Shown piece after piece: positions 12,850-20,158 of a stretch of 25,970 nt of DNA. The notes under the pieces were generated by a model, which saw nothing but the letters and a program-made list of their open reading frames with translations, searched no databases and was not told the DNA's origin. Numbering within the stretch: the first letter of the stretch is position 1; every line of letters begins with the position of its first letter. Both the position numbers and the translations under genes were made by a program. Source of the stretch: Parvibaculum sp049651025 (GTDB taxonomy: Bacteria; Pseudomonadota; Alphaproteobacteria; Parvibaculales; Parvibaculaceae); contig NZ_JBASBH010000019.1 of assembly GCF_049651025.1 (NCBI RefSeq), forward strand, positions 1 through 25,970, in the 5' to 3' direction.

Positions 12850-13364
12850 CCTGCTTTTCGCGACTCGGCATTGGCCGCAAGTCTCTGGCGCAACGACATT
12901 ACAGTCGGCCCGCCATCGGCTCCCGGCTGATAGCCATGCGAGAACGTGCCGATCGATTCCTTGTAAATCTCGGCCGTGATGTTGTCGCGGACTTCCAGTG
13001 CATCAAATCCGCAACGCACCAGAAAATAGAACTGGTCACGCAGCACGGCACCCACGGCCCGTACTTCGCCCTTGTAGTCATAGCGTTCGCGCAGGATACG
13101 CGCATAGGAAAAGGCGCGGCCATTGCGGTAGGCCGGGAATTCAAGAGCGACAACATCAAAGCTGTCGAGATGATCGGCGATCAGTGCTGGTTCCTCTCCG
13201 CTCTTCAGGCGAATGCCGAGTTTGCCGCCGCGAGCGAGAAGGGCGTTCTGCTCCTTCTTCCAACGGTCGAGACTGACAATAATGGGACCGTCGGGTATCG
13301 GCGCATCATCGGCAACCGTTGTCCATGCATCGGCGACGAAGGTGCCGTCCTTAATTAGCTGCAT
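12846..13364 (-). CDS. DUF934 protein, partner of sulfite reductase
   Basis: The 172-residue protein shows the DUF934 pattern: MQLIKDGTFVADAW, PDGPIIVSLDRW, GKLGIRLKSGEEP, FDVVALEFPAYRNGRAFSYAR, LRERYDYKGEVRAVGAVLRDQFYFLVRCGFDALE (in pieces). DUF934 genes accompany cysI in many proteobacteria and may assist sulfite reduction, but no reaction is proven. Its start lies 14 bases inside the end of cysI, with AAGGAG placed within the cysI tail, so it is translationally coupled. It is the last gene of the DUF2849-cysI-DUF934 operon. Confidence 0.9.
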   Translation of the reverse strand: MQLIKDGTFVADAWTTVADDAPIPDGPIIVSLDRWKKEQNALLARGGKLGIRLKSGEEPALIADHLDSFDVVALEFPAYRNGRAFSYARILRERYDYKGEVRAVGAVLRDQFYFLVRCGFDALEVRDNITAEIYKESIGTFSHGYQPGADGGPTVMSLRQRLAANAESRKAG

Positions 13365-15009
13365 AGAGGTTCTCCTTGAACGGCTGCACGCCAACGCGGC
13401 GGTAGGTGTCGATGAAGATTTCGTCGTCTCTGCGAATTTGCAGATAGGTGTGAACGATCTTGTCGATCGCATCCACGATCTCGCCTTCGGTGAAGGCAGG
13501 CCCGACAATATCGCCGACAATGGCGGTTTCGTCCGCCGCGCCACCGAGCGTCACCTGGTAATGCTCGACGCCCTTCTTGTCGACGCCGAGGATACCGATA
13601 TGGCCGACATGATGATGGCCGCATGCGTTGATGCAGCCCGACATGTTTACATGCAGACGCCCGATCTTCTGCTGAAGATCGATATCCTGAAACCGCTCGG
13701 AAATACGCTGCGCAATCGGAATCGAACGCGCATTGGCGAGGTTGCAATAGTCGAGGCCGGGGCAGGCGATCTGGTCTGTGATGAGACCGCCATTTGCCGT
13801 CGCGAGCTGGTGCGCGTCGAGCGCCTTCCAGACCTCATAGAGATCCTGCTTGCGCACATTGGCGAGGCAAAGGTTCTGCTCATGCGCGACGCGCACTTCG
13901 GAGAACGCATATTTGTCGGCAATGTCGGCGACAGCGTCCATCTGATCTGCCGAGCAGTCGCCGGGCGTGAGGCCGGTCGGCTTCAGCGAGACGTTGACGA
14001 TCGCGTAGCCCGGTATCTTGTGCTGCGAAATATTGGACTTCATCCAGTCGGCGAAGTTCTTGTCTTTTGCAATCAGCGCATCGATTTCCGGCGTGTCGTC
14101 AGACAGGGTTTCCCAGGCAGGAGCCGCGAAATATTGTCTGATCCGCTCGACCTCTTCGTCGGGCAGTTGAAGAGTGCCTCTTTTCTTGACCTCTTCGAAC
14201 TCCAGCTCGACCTGACGCCGCATCTCGTCGACGCCGATTTCATGCACGAGGATCTTGATGCGCGATTTGTAGAGATTGTCGCGCCGTCCGAACATGTTGT
14301 AGACGCGCAGGATCGATTCCAGATAGGCGAGAAGATCCTCGCGGACGACGAAATCGGAAATCTTCTTGCCGATGATAGGCGTGCGGCCAAGTCCGCCACC
14401 GACCCAGACTTCATAGCCGATCTCGCCCGCTGCATTCTTCACAACCTGCACGCCGATATCGTGCACGCGGATCGCAGCGCGGTCATGCTCTGTCGCCGAT
14501 ACGGCAATCTTGAACTTGCGCGGCAGGAACGAAAATTCGGGATGAAAGGTCGACCATTGGCGAATGACTTCGCAAATGATGCGCGGGTCTTCCAATTCAC
14601 CCGGGGCAGCGCCAGCGTGATGGTCCGATGTCGTATTGCGGATGCAGTTGCCCGAGGTCTGAATGCAATGCATTTCAACCGAGGCAAGCTCGTCGAGAAC
14701 CGCCGGAATATCCTTCAGCGCCGGCCAGTTGAGCTGGAGATTCTGGCGTGTCGTGAAATGCCCATAGCCCTTGTCATATTTGCGCGAAATTTCCGCGAGC
14801 TTGCGGAGCTGGCGCGACGAAAGCGTGCCATAGGGAATTGCGATGCGCAGCATGTAGGAATGGAGTTGCAGATAAACGCCGTTCATAAGGCGCAGCGGCT
14901 TGAACTCGTCTTCCGCCAATTCGCCGGACAAGCGGCGCGCAACCTGTCCGCGAAATTGCGAGACACGCTCGTTCACCAGCTTGTGGTCGAATTCGTCATA
15001 CCGATACAT
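13351..15009 (-). CDS. cysI: Sulfite reductase, hemoprotein subunit (nitrite/sulfite reductase family)
   Basis: The 552-residue enzyme carries two copies of the siroheme-reductase fold. The N-terminal half has LRLMNGVYLQLHSYMLRIAIPYG, YGHFTTRQNLQLNW and the siroheme-contact region CIQTSGNCIRNTT. The C-terminal half has the [4Fe-4S]/siroheme ligands in CPGLDYC (Cys416, Cys422) and SGCINACGHH (Cys459, Cys463). It reduces sulfite to sulfide with six electrons for cysteine synthesis. Nitrite reductase is possible for the family, but the DUF2849 and DUF934 neighbours are those of assimilatory sulfite reduction. AGGAAG lies 4 bases before the ATG. No cysJ flavoprotein is present, so ferredoxin is a likely donor (inference). 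Confidence 0.94.
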   Translation of the reverse strand: MYRYDEFDHKLVNERVSQFRGQVARRLSGELAEDEFKPLRLMNGVYLQLHSYMLRIAIPYGTLSSRQLRKLAEISRKYDKGYGHFTTRQNLQLNWPALKDIPAVLDELASVEMHCIQTSGNCIRNTTSDHHAGAAPGELEDPRIICEVIRQWSTFHPEFSFLPRKFKIAVSATEHDRAAIRVHDIGVQVVKNAAGEIGYEVWVGGGLGRTPIIGKKISDFVVREDLLAYLESILRVYNMFGRRDNLYKSRIKILVHEIGVDEMRRQVELEFEEVKKRGTLQLPDEEVERIRQYFAAPAWETLSDDTPEIDALIAKDKNFADWMKSNISQHKIPGYAIVNVSLKPTGLTPGDCSADQMDAVADIADKYAFSEVRVAHEQNLCLANVRKQDLYEVWKALDAHQLATANGGLITDQIACPGLDYCNLANARSIPIAQRISERFQDIDLQQKIGRLHVNMSGCINACGHHHVGHIGILGVDKKGVEHYQVTLGGAADETAIVGDIVGPAFTEGEIVDAIDKIVHTYLQIRRDDEIFIDTYRRVGVQPFKENLYAAN

Positions 15010-15043
15010 GAAACTTCCTTGCCTGCTTTAAGCCATGCCGAAA

Positions 15044-15394
15044 TCAGGCATGAACTCCTTCGAGTTCCGCCTGCTTGCCAAGGTCCGTTCTGACCGTCGG
15101 ACCTGCCTGGCGGATCGCCTCGCGTACGCTCGCGGCGCGTATGCCGGCTTCGGTCTGCTCGACTTCAAAGAGATAGACGTCGAGCACCTGATTGCCGGGT
15201 TCAAAGAACACTTCGCCGCGCGCCAGCAGGGCTTCGGCAGCTTCCTTGCCATCCGCAACTTCTGCGTCCTGCAGGGATTCCGACCAGCTATTGTCCGCCG
15301 TCAGATAGACGACGATCCCGTCGATAAGGCGGTTCGCCGTAACGGCCTGATACTGGGCGCCTTTGCGCGAATGCTGGGCCAACAAGCCCTCCAT
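15044..15394 (-). CDS. DUF2849 protein, sulfite-reduction operon
   Basis: The 116-residue protein shows the DUF2849 pattern: YQAVTANRLIDGIVVYL, a middle with WSESLQDAEVADGKEAAEALLARGE, and QVLDVYLFEVEQTEAGIRAASVREAIR. It is the first gene of the operon, 34 bases before cysI, as usual for the family. The function is unknown; an accessory role in sulfite reduction is inferred from context. The usual start of the family is close to the V-T-A-N-R motif, so the true N-terminus may be later than this ATG, which has no ribosome-binding site; a TTG four codons downstream follows GGAGGG. The cysG and cysH genes often adjacent are absent here. Confidence 0.87.
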   Translation of the reverse strand: MEGLLAQHSRKGAQYQAVTANRLIDGIVVYLTADNSWSESLQDAEVADGKEAAEALLARGEVFFEPGNQVLDVYLFEVEQTEAGIRAASVREAIRQAGPTVRTDLGKQAELEGVHA

Positions 15395-15449
15395 GAGGTG
15401 CGAATGCGGAAGCAGAACCTGCTTGTAAAGGCCTGCTTAGTCTTTGTGT

Positions 15450-15478
15450 AACATGGGATTTTTTGTAAAGCGCGTCAA
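15450..15478 (-). promoter_or_regulatory. Candidate promoter of the DUF2849-cysI-DUF934 operon
   Basis: On the minus strand a -35 element TTGACG (15478-15473) and a -10 element CATGTT (15455-15450) are 17 bases apart. The start would be near 15443, giving a leader of about 50 bases before the ATG at 15394. The upstream side (15480-15545) is AT-rich and could help RNA polymerase bind. Confidence 0.5.
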
Positions 15479-15560
15479 CCGCGGTGTAAAAATTTATTAT
15501 TCACAATTAAATAAAGTAAATTTTGGGATTTTTGGCCCATTTCCTAGCGTTTTTTGAGGC

Positions 15561-16352
15561 TCATTCCTCCCGTCTGACCGCGCTCTCGTGCCAGCGCCGC
15601 AGCAGAAGGTGCTCAACCCAGGAAAGGCCAAAGAAGATCGAAATCCCCAGCGCCGAAAGCAGCAGCAGCGCGGCGAACATTTTGGGGATGTCGAGCCTGT
15701 TGCCGGCCTCGATGATCCGCCAGGCAAGCCCTGTCGAGGTGCCCGATCCGGCGACGAATTCGGCGACGACTGCGCCGATCAGCGCGAGGCCGCCGGAGAT
15801 TTTCATCCCGGCAAGAATATAGGGCAGGGCGGATGGGAGCTGCAGCTCCGTCAAAATCTGCCAGCGGCTCGCCCCGTAAAGCCTGAGCAGATCGCGCAAA
15901 TTGTGATCGGCGGAACGAAGGCCGAGTGTCGTATTCGACAGGATCGGGAAGAAGGCGACGATCCAGGCAAGAAGGAGCAGCGCGAGTTGCACGCGATCGA
16001 AGCCGACCCAGATGAGGATCAGCGGCGCGATCGATACGACGGGCGTCACCTGTAAAATGATCGCATAGGGAAAGAGCGCCATTTCGACGAGGCGGCTCTG
16101 GGAAAAAAGGATCGCAAGGCCAACGCCGCCAATGGCGGCGAGGATGAAGGCGAGAATTGTAATCGATAGCGTCACCCATAGAGAGGCCATGAGTGAGGCG
16201 AAGTTCGTAACAAGGCTCGCCCCTATGCGGCTCGGCGCAGGCAGGACAAATTCCGGAATGCCATTGGCGCGCACAAGAAGCTCCCACAGCAGGAGGAAGG
16301 CGATGCCAACCAGCGTGGGAACGAGCAGGCGAAGGAGGCGAGAATTTTCCAT
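15561..16352 (-). CDS. ABC transporter permease (nitrate/sulfonate/taurine class)
   Basis: The 263-residue integral membrane protein has about six transmembrane helices (LLVPTLVGIAFLLLWELL, then VTLSITILAFILAAIGG, IAPLILIWVGF, LALLLLAWIVAFFPI and others). The cytoplasmic EAA-type loop contacting the ATPase reads YGASRWQILTELQLPSALPY. It is of the SsuC/TauC/ThiX type. The ATG overlaps the ATPase stop (TGATG), with GGAGG just upstream, so the two are translationally coupled. It is the last gene of the importer operon. Confidence 0.93.
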   Translation of the reverse strand: MENSRLLRLLVPTLVGIAFLLLWELLVRANGIPEFVLPAPSRIGASLVTNFASLMASLWVTLSITILAFILAAIGGVGLAILFSQSRLVEMALFPYAIILQVTPVVSIAPLILIWVGFDRVQLALLLLAWIVAFFPILSNTTLGLRSADHNLRDLLRLYGASRWQILTELQLPSALPYILAGMKISGGLALIGAVVAEFVAGSGTSTGLAWRIIEAGNRLDIPKMFAALLLLSALGISIFFGLSWVEHLLLRRWHESAVRREE

Positions 16353-17122
16353 CACGCCTCCGAACCTTCGCGAAGTGCTGCCGAAATTTCGGCGCATCTT
16401 ATTACATAGTCATGGGACTCCCGGAAAGCGCGGCCGCGCGGGTAGGGCATGTCGACCGAGATGTCGCGAAGAAGCCGGCCCGGACGCGCACCCATGACGA
16501 GCACGCGCTCAGAGAGAAAAACGGACTCGTAAACGCTATGCGTGACGAAAACGACGGTCCAATTCTCCGCCTGCCAAAGCTCCAGAAGATCGTCGTCGAG
16601 TTTCTCGCGTGTGAATTCATCAAGCGCGGCGAATGGTTCGTCCATCAACAGCACTGGCGGGCGCATGACGAGTGCCCGCGCAATGGAAACGCGCATGCGC
16701 ATGCCGCCGGATAATTCGCGAGGGAAGGATTGCGCGAAATCGGCAAGCCCGACACGCGTCAACGCATTCATGATCCGGGGTTCCGCATCTTGCCGCGATA
16801 CGCCGCGAAGCTTCAGCGGGAGGAAGACGTTTTCAAAAACGCGCGCCCATGGCATGAGCGTCGCGTCCTGAAAAACAAAGCCGATATCGTCTGGACGAAT
16901 GCCGTCAGGGCCGCCCCAGGCAAGCGCGCCGGAACTCGGCGTGATCAACCCGGCGATGATCCGAAGCAATGTGCTCTTGCCGCAGCCCGACGGACCGACA
17001 AGCGAGACGAACGATCCCTGCGCGATCTGCGTGCTGACGCGGTCGAGCGCGATGGTTCCGCTGCCGTAGGTCTTGCTGACACTCTGAAGGTCGATCAGCG
17101 GTGAAGCGTATTGATTGTTCAC
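16352..17122 (-). CDS. ABC transporter ATP-binding protein (nitrate/sulfonate/taurine class)
   Basis: The 256-residue ATPase shows Walker A GPSGCGKST (43-51), a Q-loop in FVFQDATLMPW, the signature LSGGM (137-141), Walker B VLLMDEP (157-163) and the H-loop FVTHSVYESVFLSERV. The Q-loop and the VFVTHSVYESVFLS segment are typical of SsuB/TauB/ThiZ-like ATPases that power uptake across the inner membrane. The start is GTG at 17122, 13 bases after the binding-protein stop, with AGGA at 12 bases. The final codons overlap the permease start. Confidence 0.94.
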   Translation of the reverse strand: MNNQYASPLIDLQSVSKTYGSGTIALDRVSTQIAQGSFVSLVGPSGCGKSTLLRIIAGLITPSSGALAWGGPDGIRPDDIGFVFQDATLMPWARVFENVFLPLKLRGVSRQDAEPRIMNALTRVGLADFAQSFPRELSGGMRMRVSIARALVMRPPVLLMDEPFAALDEFTREKLDDDLLELWQAENWTVVFVTHSVYESVFLSERVLVMGARPGRLLRDISVDMPYPRGRAFRESHDYVIRCAEISAALREGSEA

Positions 17123-17135
17123 AATGCCGAACGTC

Positions 17136-18179
17136 CTATTTCTTTGTCAGCTCTTTCTTGAGATCGATACCGACACCGTGATTGACGAATTCAAGCGTAT
17201 AGGCGCTGTGAACATCGATGCCCTTGGGGAAGACACCTGCCTTGGACATGGTGTCGTAAAATTCCTGCCAGCGCTCTTCGGTCATTGCGCCGATGCCCAA
17301 TGTTTCTGCATCGCCGGAGTCTATGATGCCATAGGCTTTAAGCGTTGCGATGCCATGCAGGAGCAGCTCGTCGGTCATTTCCGAATTGTCGGCTTTGATG
17401 AGTGCATTCGCAGGCGATGGATCGCCGTAAAGATAGTCGACCCAGCCCTTTATGCTGGCATCAACAAATTTCTGCACGACATCAGGATGATCGGAAATCA
17501 TCTCGTCGGTTGCCATGATGAAAGCGCCGTAGCCAGGATAGCCGTTGTCGGCGAGCAGGAAAACCTGCGGCTTGATCTTGCCTTCCTTCTCGACCGTGTA
17601 AGGCTCGGACGACAGATAGCCTTCCTGAATTGCATTCTTGTCGGTGAGGAAGGGCGCAAGGTTGAAGGTGTACTTGCGGATCTGATCGTCGGTGAAACCA
17701 TACTTCGCTTTGAGCCACTGCCAGAAGGAACTGACGGTTGCGTCGGCGACGAGGATCGGTTTGCCCTTCATGTCGGCAATGGATTTTATGTCATCGCGCG
17801 GATGCGTGATGAGCACTTGCGGATCCTTCTGGAAACTTGCCATCACGGCTTTGGAGCCGGCCTTTGCAACGACGACGTTGAGCGGGATGAAGCTGTTCGA
17901 TCCCATGCCGAATTGTACGGTGTTCGTTGCAAGAAGCTGCGGCACGTTTACGCCGGGGCCGCCTTGCTGAATCTTGACGTCGAGTCCCGCGTCTTTGTAA
18001 TAGCCTTTGGCGAGTGCCTGATAGAAGCCGCCATGTTCGGCTTGCGCCTTCCAGTCCGTCGCGAAGACGATATGCATTCCGCTGCCTTCCAATCGCTGGC
18101 CCGGACGAATGGCAAGCACGATTGCGACGGCAATGATGACGACGGCAGCAAGCCCGCCCAGCAGAAGATTGCGGTTCAT
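17136..18179 (-). CDS. ABC transporter substrate-binding protein, NMT1/THI5-like
   Basis: The 347-residue protein has an N-terminal hydrophobic segment (NLLLGGLAAVVIIAVAIVL in residues 4-22) without a lipobox, so a signal anchor or uncleaved signal is likely. The binding fold opens with FATDWKAQAEHGGFYQALAKGYY and DAGLDVKIQQGGPGVN, then PQLLATNTVQFGMGS, ADMKGKPILVADATVSSFWQWLK and FVDASIKGWVDYLYG, the NMT1/THI5 arrangement used for pyrimidine precursors, nitrate, sulfonates, riboflavin and other small ligands. The ligand cannot be told from sequence alone. The ATG at 18179 follows a G-run; an earlier frame extension adds 13 residues before the signal segment and is rejected. It is first in the importer operon and has a structured leader. 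Confidence 0.9.
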   Translation of the reverse strand: MNRNLLLGGLAAVVIIAVAIVLAIRPGQRLEGSGMHIVFATDWKAQAEHGGFYQALAKGYYKDAGLDVKIQQGGPGVNVPQLLATNTVQFGMGSNSFIPLNVVVAKAGSKAVMASFQKDPQVLITHPRDDIKSIADMKGKPILVADATVSSFWQWLKAKYGFTDDQIRKYTFNLAPFLTDKNAIQEGYLSSEPYTVEKEGKIKPQVFLLADNGYPGYGAFIMATDEMISDHPDVVQKFVDASIKGWVDYLYGDPSPANALIKADNSEMTDELLLHGIATLKAYGIIDSGDAETLGIGAMTEERWQEFYDTMSKAGVFPKGIDVHSAYTLEFVNHGVGIDLKKELTKK

Positions 18180-18227
18180 AAGAGAGGCCCCCAGGAATGC
18201 ATTCCGAATTGGCGGCAATGCTATCAG

Positions 18228-18270
18228 CCGAAAACACGGAGTGCTACCCGTCGAACCCGTCTGTCTTCGG
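18228..18270 (-). ncRNA. Structured leader upstream of the ABC importer operon
   Basis: In the minus-strand RNA, CCGAAGAC pairs with GUUUUCGG (one G-U pair), and after a two-base bulge ACGG pairs with CCGU, closing a 17-base apical loop. The element ends about 49 bases before the binding-protein ATG. It has no T-run, so it is not a simple terminator of the upstream ABC-F gene. It does not fit the TPP, FMN or guanidine riboswitch consensus I know. Function unknown. Confidence 0.35.
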
Positions 18271-18292
18271 GAGAGTTACCGATTGGCTAACC

Positions 18293-20083
18293 TCAGGAAC
18301 TTGAAAGCTCTTCCCGTTTCATTTCGAGTTCGAGCCACTGCTCTTCCGCATGGGCAAGGTCGGCACGAAGCGCGTCGTGGCGCGCGGTGATCTTGGCGAA
18401 CTCGGCAGGGTTGCGAGCGTAAAGACCTGGATCGGCAAGCTGGGTTTCGAGCTTGGCAATGTCGCCCTGAAGCTTGGGCATTTTCTCGCCGAGCTCGTCG
18501 AGAAGGCGCGCATCCTTGTAGCTGAGCTTGGTCGTTGTCTTGACGAGGCGCTCGGCCTTGGGTGCGGCACCGGCTTTCAGCGCGGACTTGGCGGTGGCGA
18601 CGCGGTCGCGGGTGAAGCGGAGCCAGTCGGAATAACCCCCGGGATATTCCTCGGCGCCGCCCTCGCCATCAAGTGCGACGACGGAGGTGACAACCCGGTC
18701 GAGGAAGTCGCGATCATGGCTCACAAGCAACACGGTGCCGTCATAGTCCGTGAGCATTTCCTGCAAGAGATCGAGCGTTTCCATGTCGAGATCGTTTGTC
18801 GGCTCATCGAGCACGAGAAGGTTCGACGGTTTTGCCAATGCCCGGGCGAGGATAAGGCGACCCTGCTCGCCACCCGAAAGTGCCTTTACGGGTTGACGTG
18901 CCTGAGCCTCGCGGAAGAGGAAATCTTTCAGATAGGAAACGACGTGACGCGGCTGACCGCGCACCATCACCTGATCGCCGCCGCCTTCGCAAAGCGTATT
19001 CCAGAGCGTTGCTTCAGGATCGAGGGAGCCGCGCGTCTGGTCGACGATAACCGGGGACAAGTTTGTGCCGAGGCGCACGCTGCCCGTATCGGGCGGAAGA
19101 ATGCCCATCAGCATCTTGAGGAGCGTGGACTTACCGGCTCCGTTCGGACCGATGAGGCCGACCTTGTCGCCGCGTATGATGCGGGTGGAAAAATCGCGGA
19201 TAATTGTCCGCTCGCCAAACACTTTGGAAATATTCTTCGCCTCGACGACGAGCGTACCCGACGCCGCGCCGGTTTCGACGGCAAGCGCCGCGCGACCCGT
19301 CTGCGCGATCTGCTGGGCGCGTTCCGAGCGCATGGAATAGAGACGGCGCAACCGCCCCTGATTGCGCTTGCGCCGGGCGCTGATGCCTTCGCGCGACCAT
19401 TGCGTCTCCTGAAGGATCAGGCGGTCGAGCTTGTGCTGGACGACTTCTTCATCGGCCAATATCTGCTCGGTCCATTCCTCGAACTGCGAGAACCCCTTGT
19501 CGAGACGGCGGACGATGCCACGATCGACCCAGAGGCAACCAGCCGTCAGCCTGCGGAGGAATGCGCGGTCATGGCTGATGAGAATGAAGGCGCCGCGAAA
19601 TTGCGATAACCGTTCTTCGAGCCATTCGATGGAGGGCAGGTCCAGATGGTTCGTCGGCTCGTCGAGCAGAAGAATGTCGGGATCATCCGCCAGCACGCGC
19701 GCAATGGCTGCCTTGCGCGCTTCGCCGCCCGAAAGCGTCGCCGTCGTCATGGCGGGATCGAGGCCGAGCTCGTCGAGAATGGCTTCGGCCTGATGCTTCT
19801 CTGCGCCCGCCGCCGTCACATAATCGAGAATGGTCGCCGCCTTGCCGAAATCCGGCATCTGCGGCAGATAGGAAACGCGCGTGCCGGGCTGCAGAAAACG
19901 CTCGCCGCCATCCGGCTCGACAAGGCCGCCCGCGATCTTCAGCAGCGTCGACTTGCCCGCGCCATTGCGCCCGACAAGGCAAAGCCGGTCGCCCGCCGCC
20001 AAGGCAAAACCCGCCCCGTCGATCAGAACCTGATCGGCGAAAGCGACACGTATATCACGAAGGGCAAGCAGCGGAGGCGCCAC
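18293..20083 (-). CDS. ABC-F family ATPase (Uup-like)
   Basis: The 596-residue protein has two ABC domains and no membrane segment, as in ABC-F translation or DNA-associated ATPases. Domain 1: Walker A GRNGAGKST (38-46), LSGGE (117-121), LLLDEPTNHLD (138-148). Linker about 190-275, rich in Arg/Gln. Domain 2: Walker A GPNGAGKST (312-320), LSGGEQ (402-407), LDEPTNDLD (425-433). A C-terminal extension (about 520-596), with heptad-like KLQGDIAKLETQL, is the coiled coil that marks Uup and binds branched DNA in E. coli. Uup limits precise excision of transposons and acts at the ribosome or recombination intermediates. The GTG start has a weak upstream CGGA. It lies 75 bases after the penicillin-binding protein and may share its transcript. 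Confidence 0.92.
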   Translation of the reverse strand: MAPPLLALRDIRVAFADQVLIDGAGFALAAGDRLCLVGRNGAGKSTLLKIAGGLVEPDGGERFLQPGTRVSYLPQMPDFGKAATILDYVTAAGAEKHQAEAILDELGLDPAMTTATLSGGEARKAAIARVLADDPDILLLDEPTNHLDLPSIEWLEERLSQFRGAFILISHDRAFLRRLTAGCLWVDRGIVRRLDKGFSQFEEWTEQILADEEVVQHKLDRLILQETQWSREGISARRKRNQGRLRRLYSMRSERAQQIAQTGRAALAVETGAASGTLVVEAKNISKVFGERTIIRDFSTRIIRGDKVGLIGPNGAGKSTLLKMLMGILPPDTGSVRLGTNLSPVIVDQTRGSLDPEATLWNTLCEGGGDQVMVRGQPRHVVSYLKDFLFREAQARQPVKALSGGEQGRLILARALAKPSNLLVLDEPTNDLDMETLDLLQEMLTDYDGTVLLVSHDRDFLDRVVTSVVALDGEGGAEEYPGGYSDWLRFTRDRVATAKSALKAGAAPKAERLVKTTTKLSYKDARLLDELGEKMPKLQGDIAKLETQLADPGLYARNPAEFAKITARHDALRADLAHAEEQWLELEMKREELSSS

Positions 20084-20158
20084 AATAGTATCCGAATGTG
20101 ATTGAACTGCCGCCTGTATGGCCTATCGGCCCCGAGGTGGCAATGGCTCAGGATGCCG

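Noticed and set aside
13213..15093. 626-codon plus-strand open frame
   Set aside because: It is antisense to cysI, which has all siroheme and Fe-S ligands. Long antisense frames are common in high-GC DNA; the translated product has no family pattern.
15530..15560. Terminator after the permease gene
   Set aside because: Only a four-base stem (TGGG/CCCA) is present; AT-rich sequence follows, but the stem is too weak to call.
17115..18290. Long plus-strand frame opposite the binding-protein gene
   Set aside because: Antisense shadow of a well-recognised gene; no start signal or domain.
18180..18292. TPP, FMN or guanidine riboswitch before the NMT1-type importer
   Set aside because: No CTGAGA/ACCTGA core for TPP and no FMN core. 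Two ACGG motifs recall guanidine-II loops but are not closed by stems of their own.
18350..19609. 419-codon plus-strand frame opposite the ABC-F gene
   Set aside because: Antisense shadow; the ABC-F protein has both sets of ATPase motifs in the other strand.
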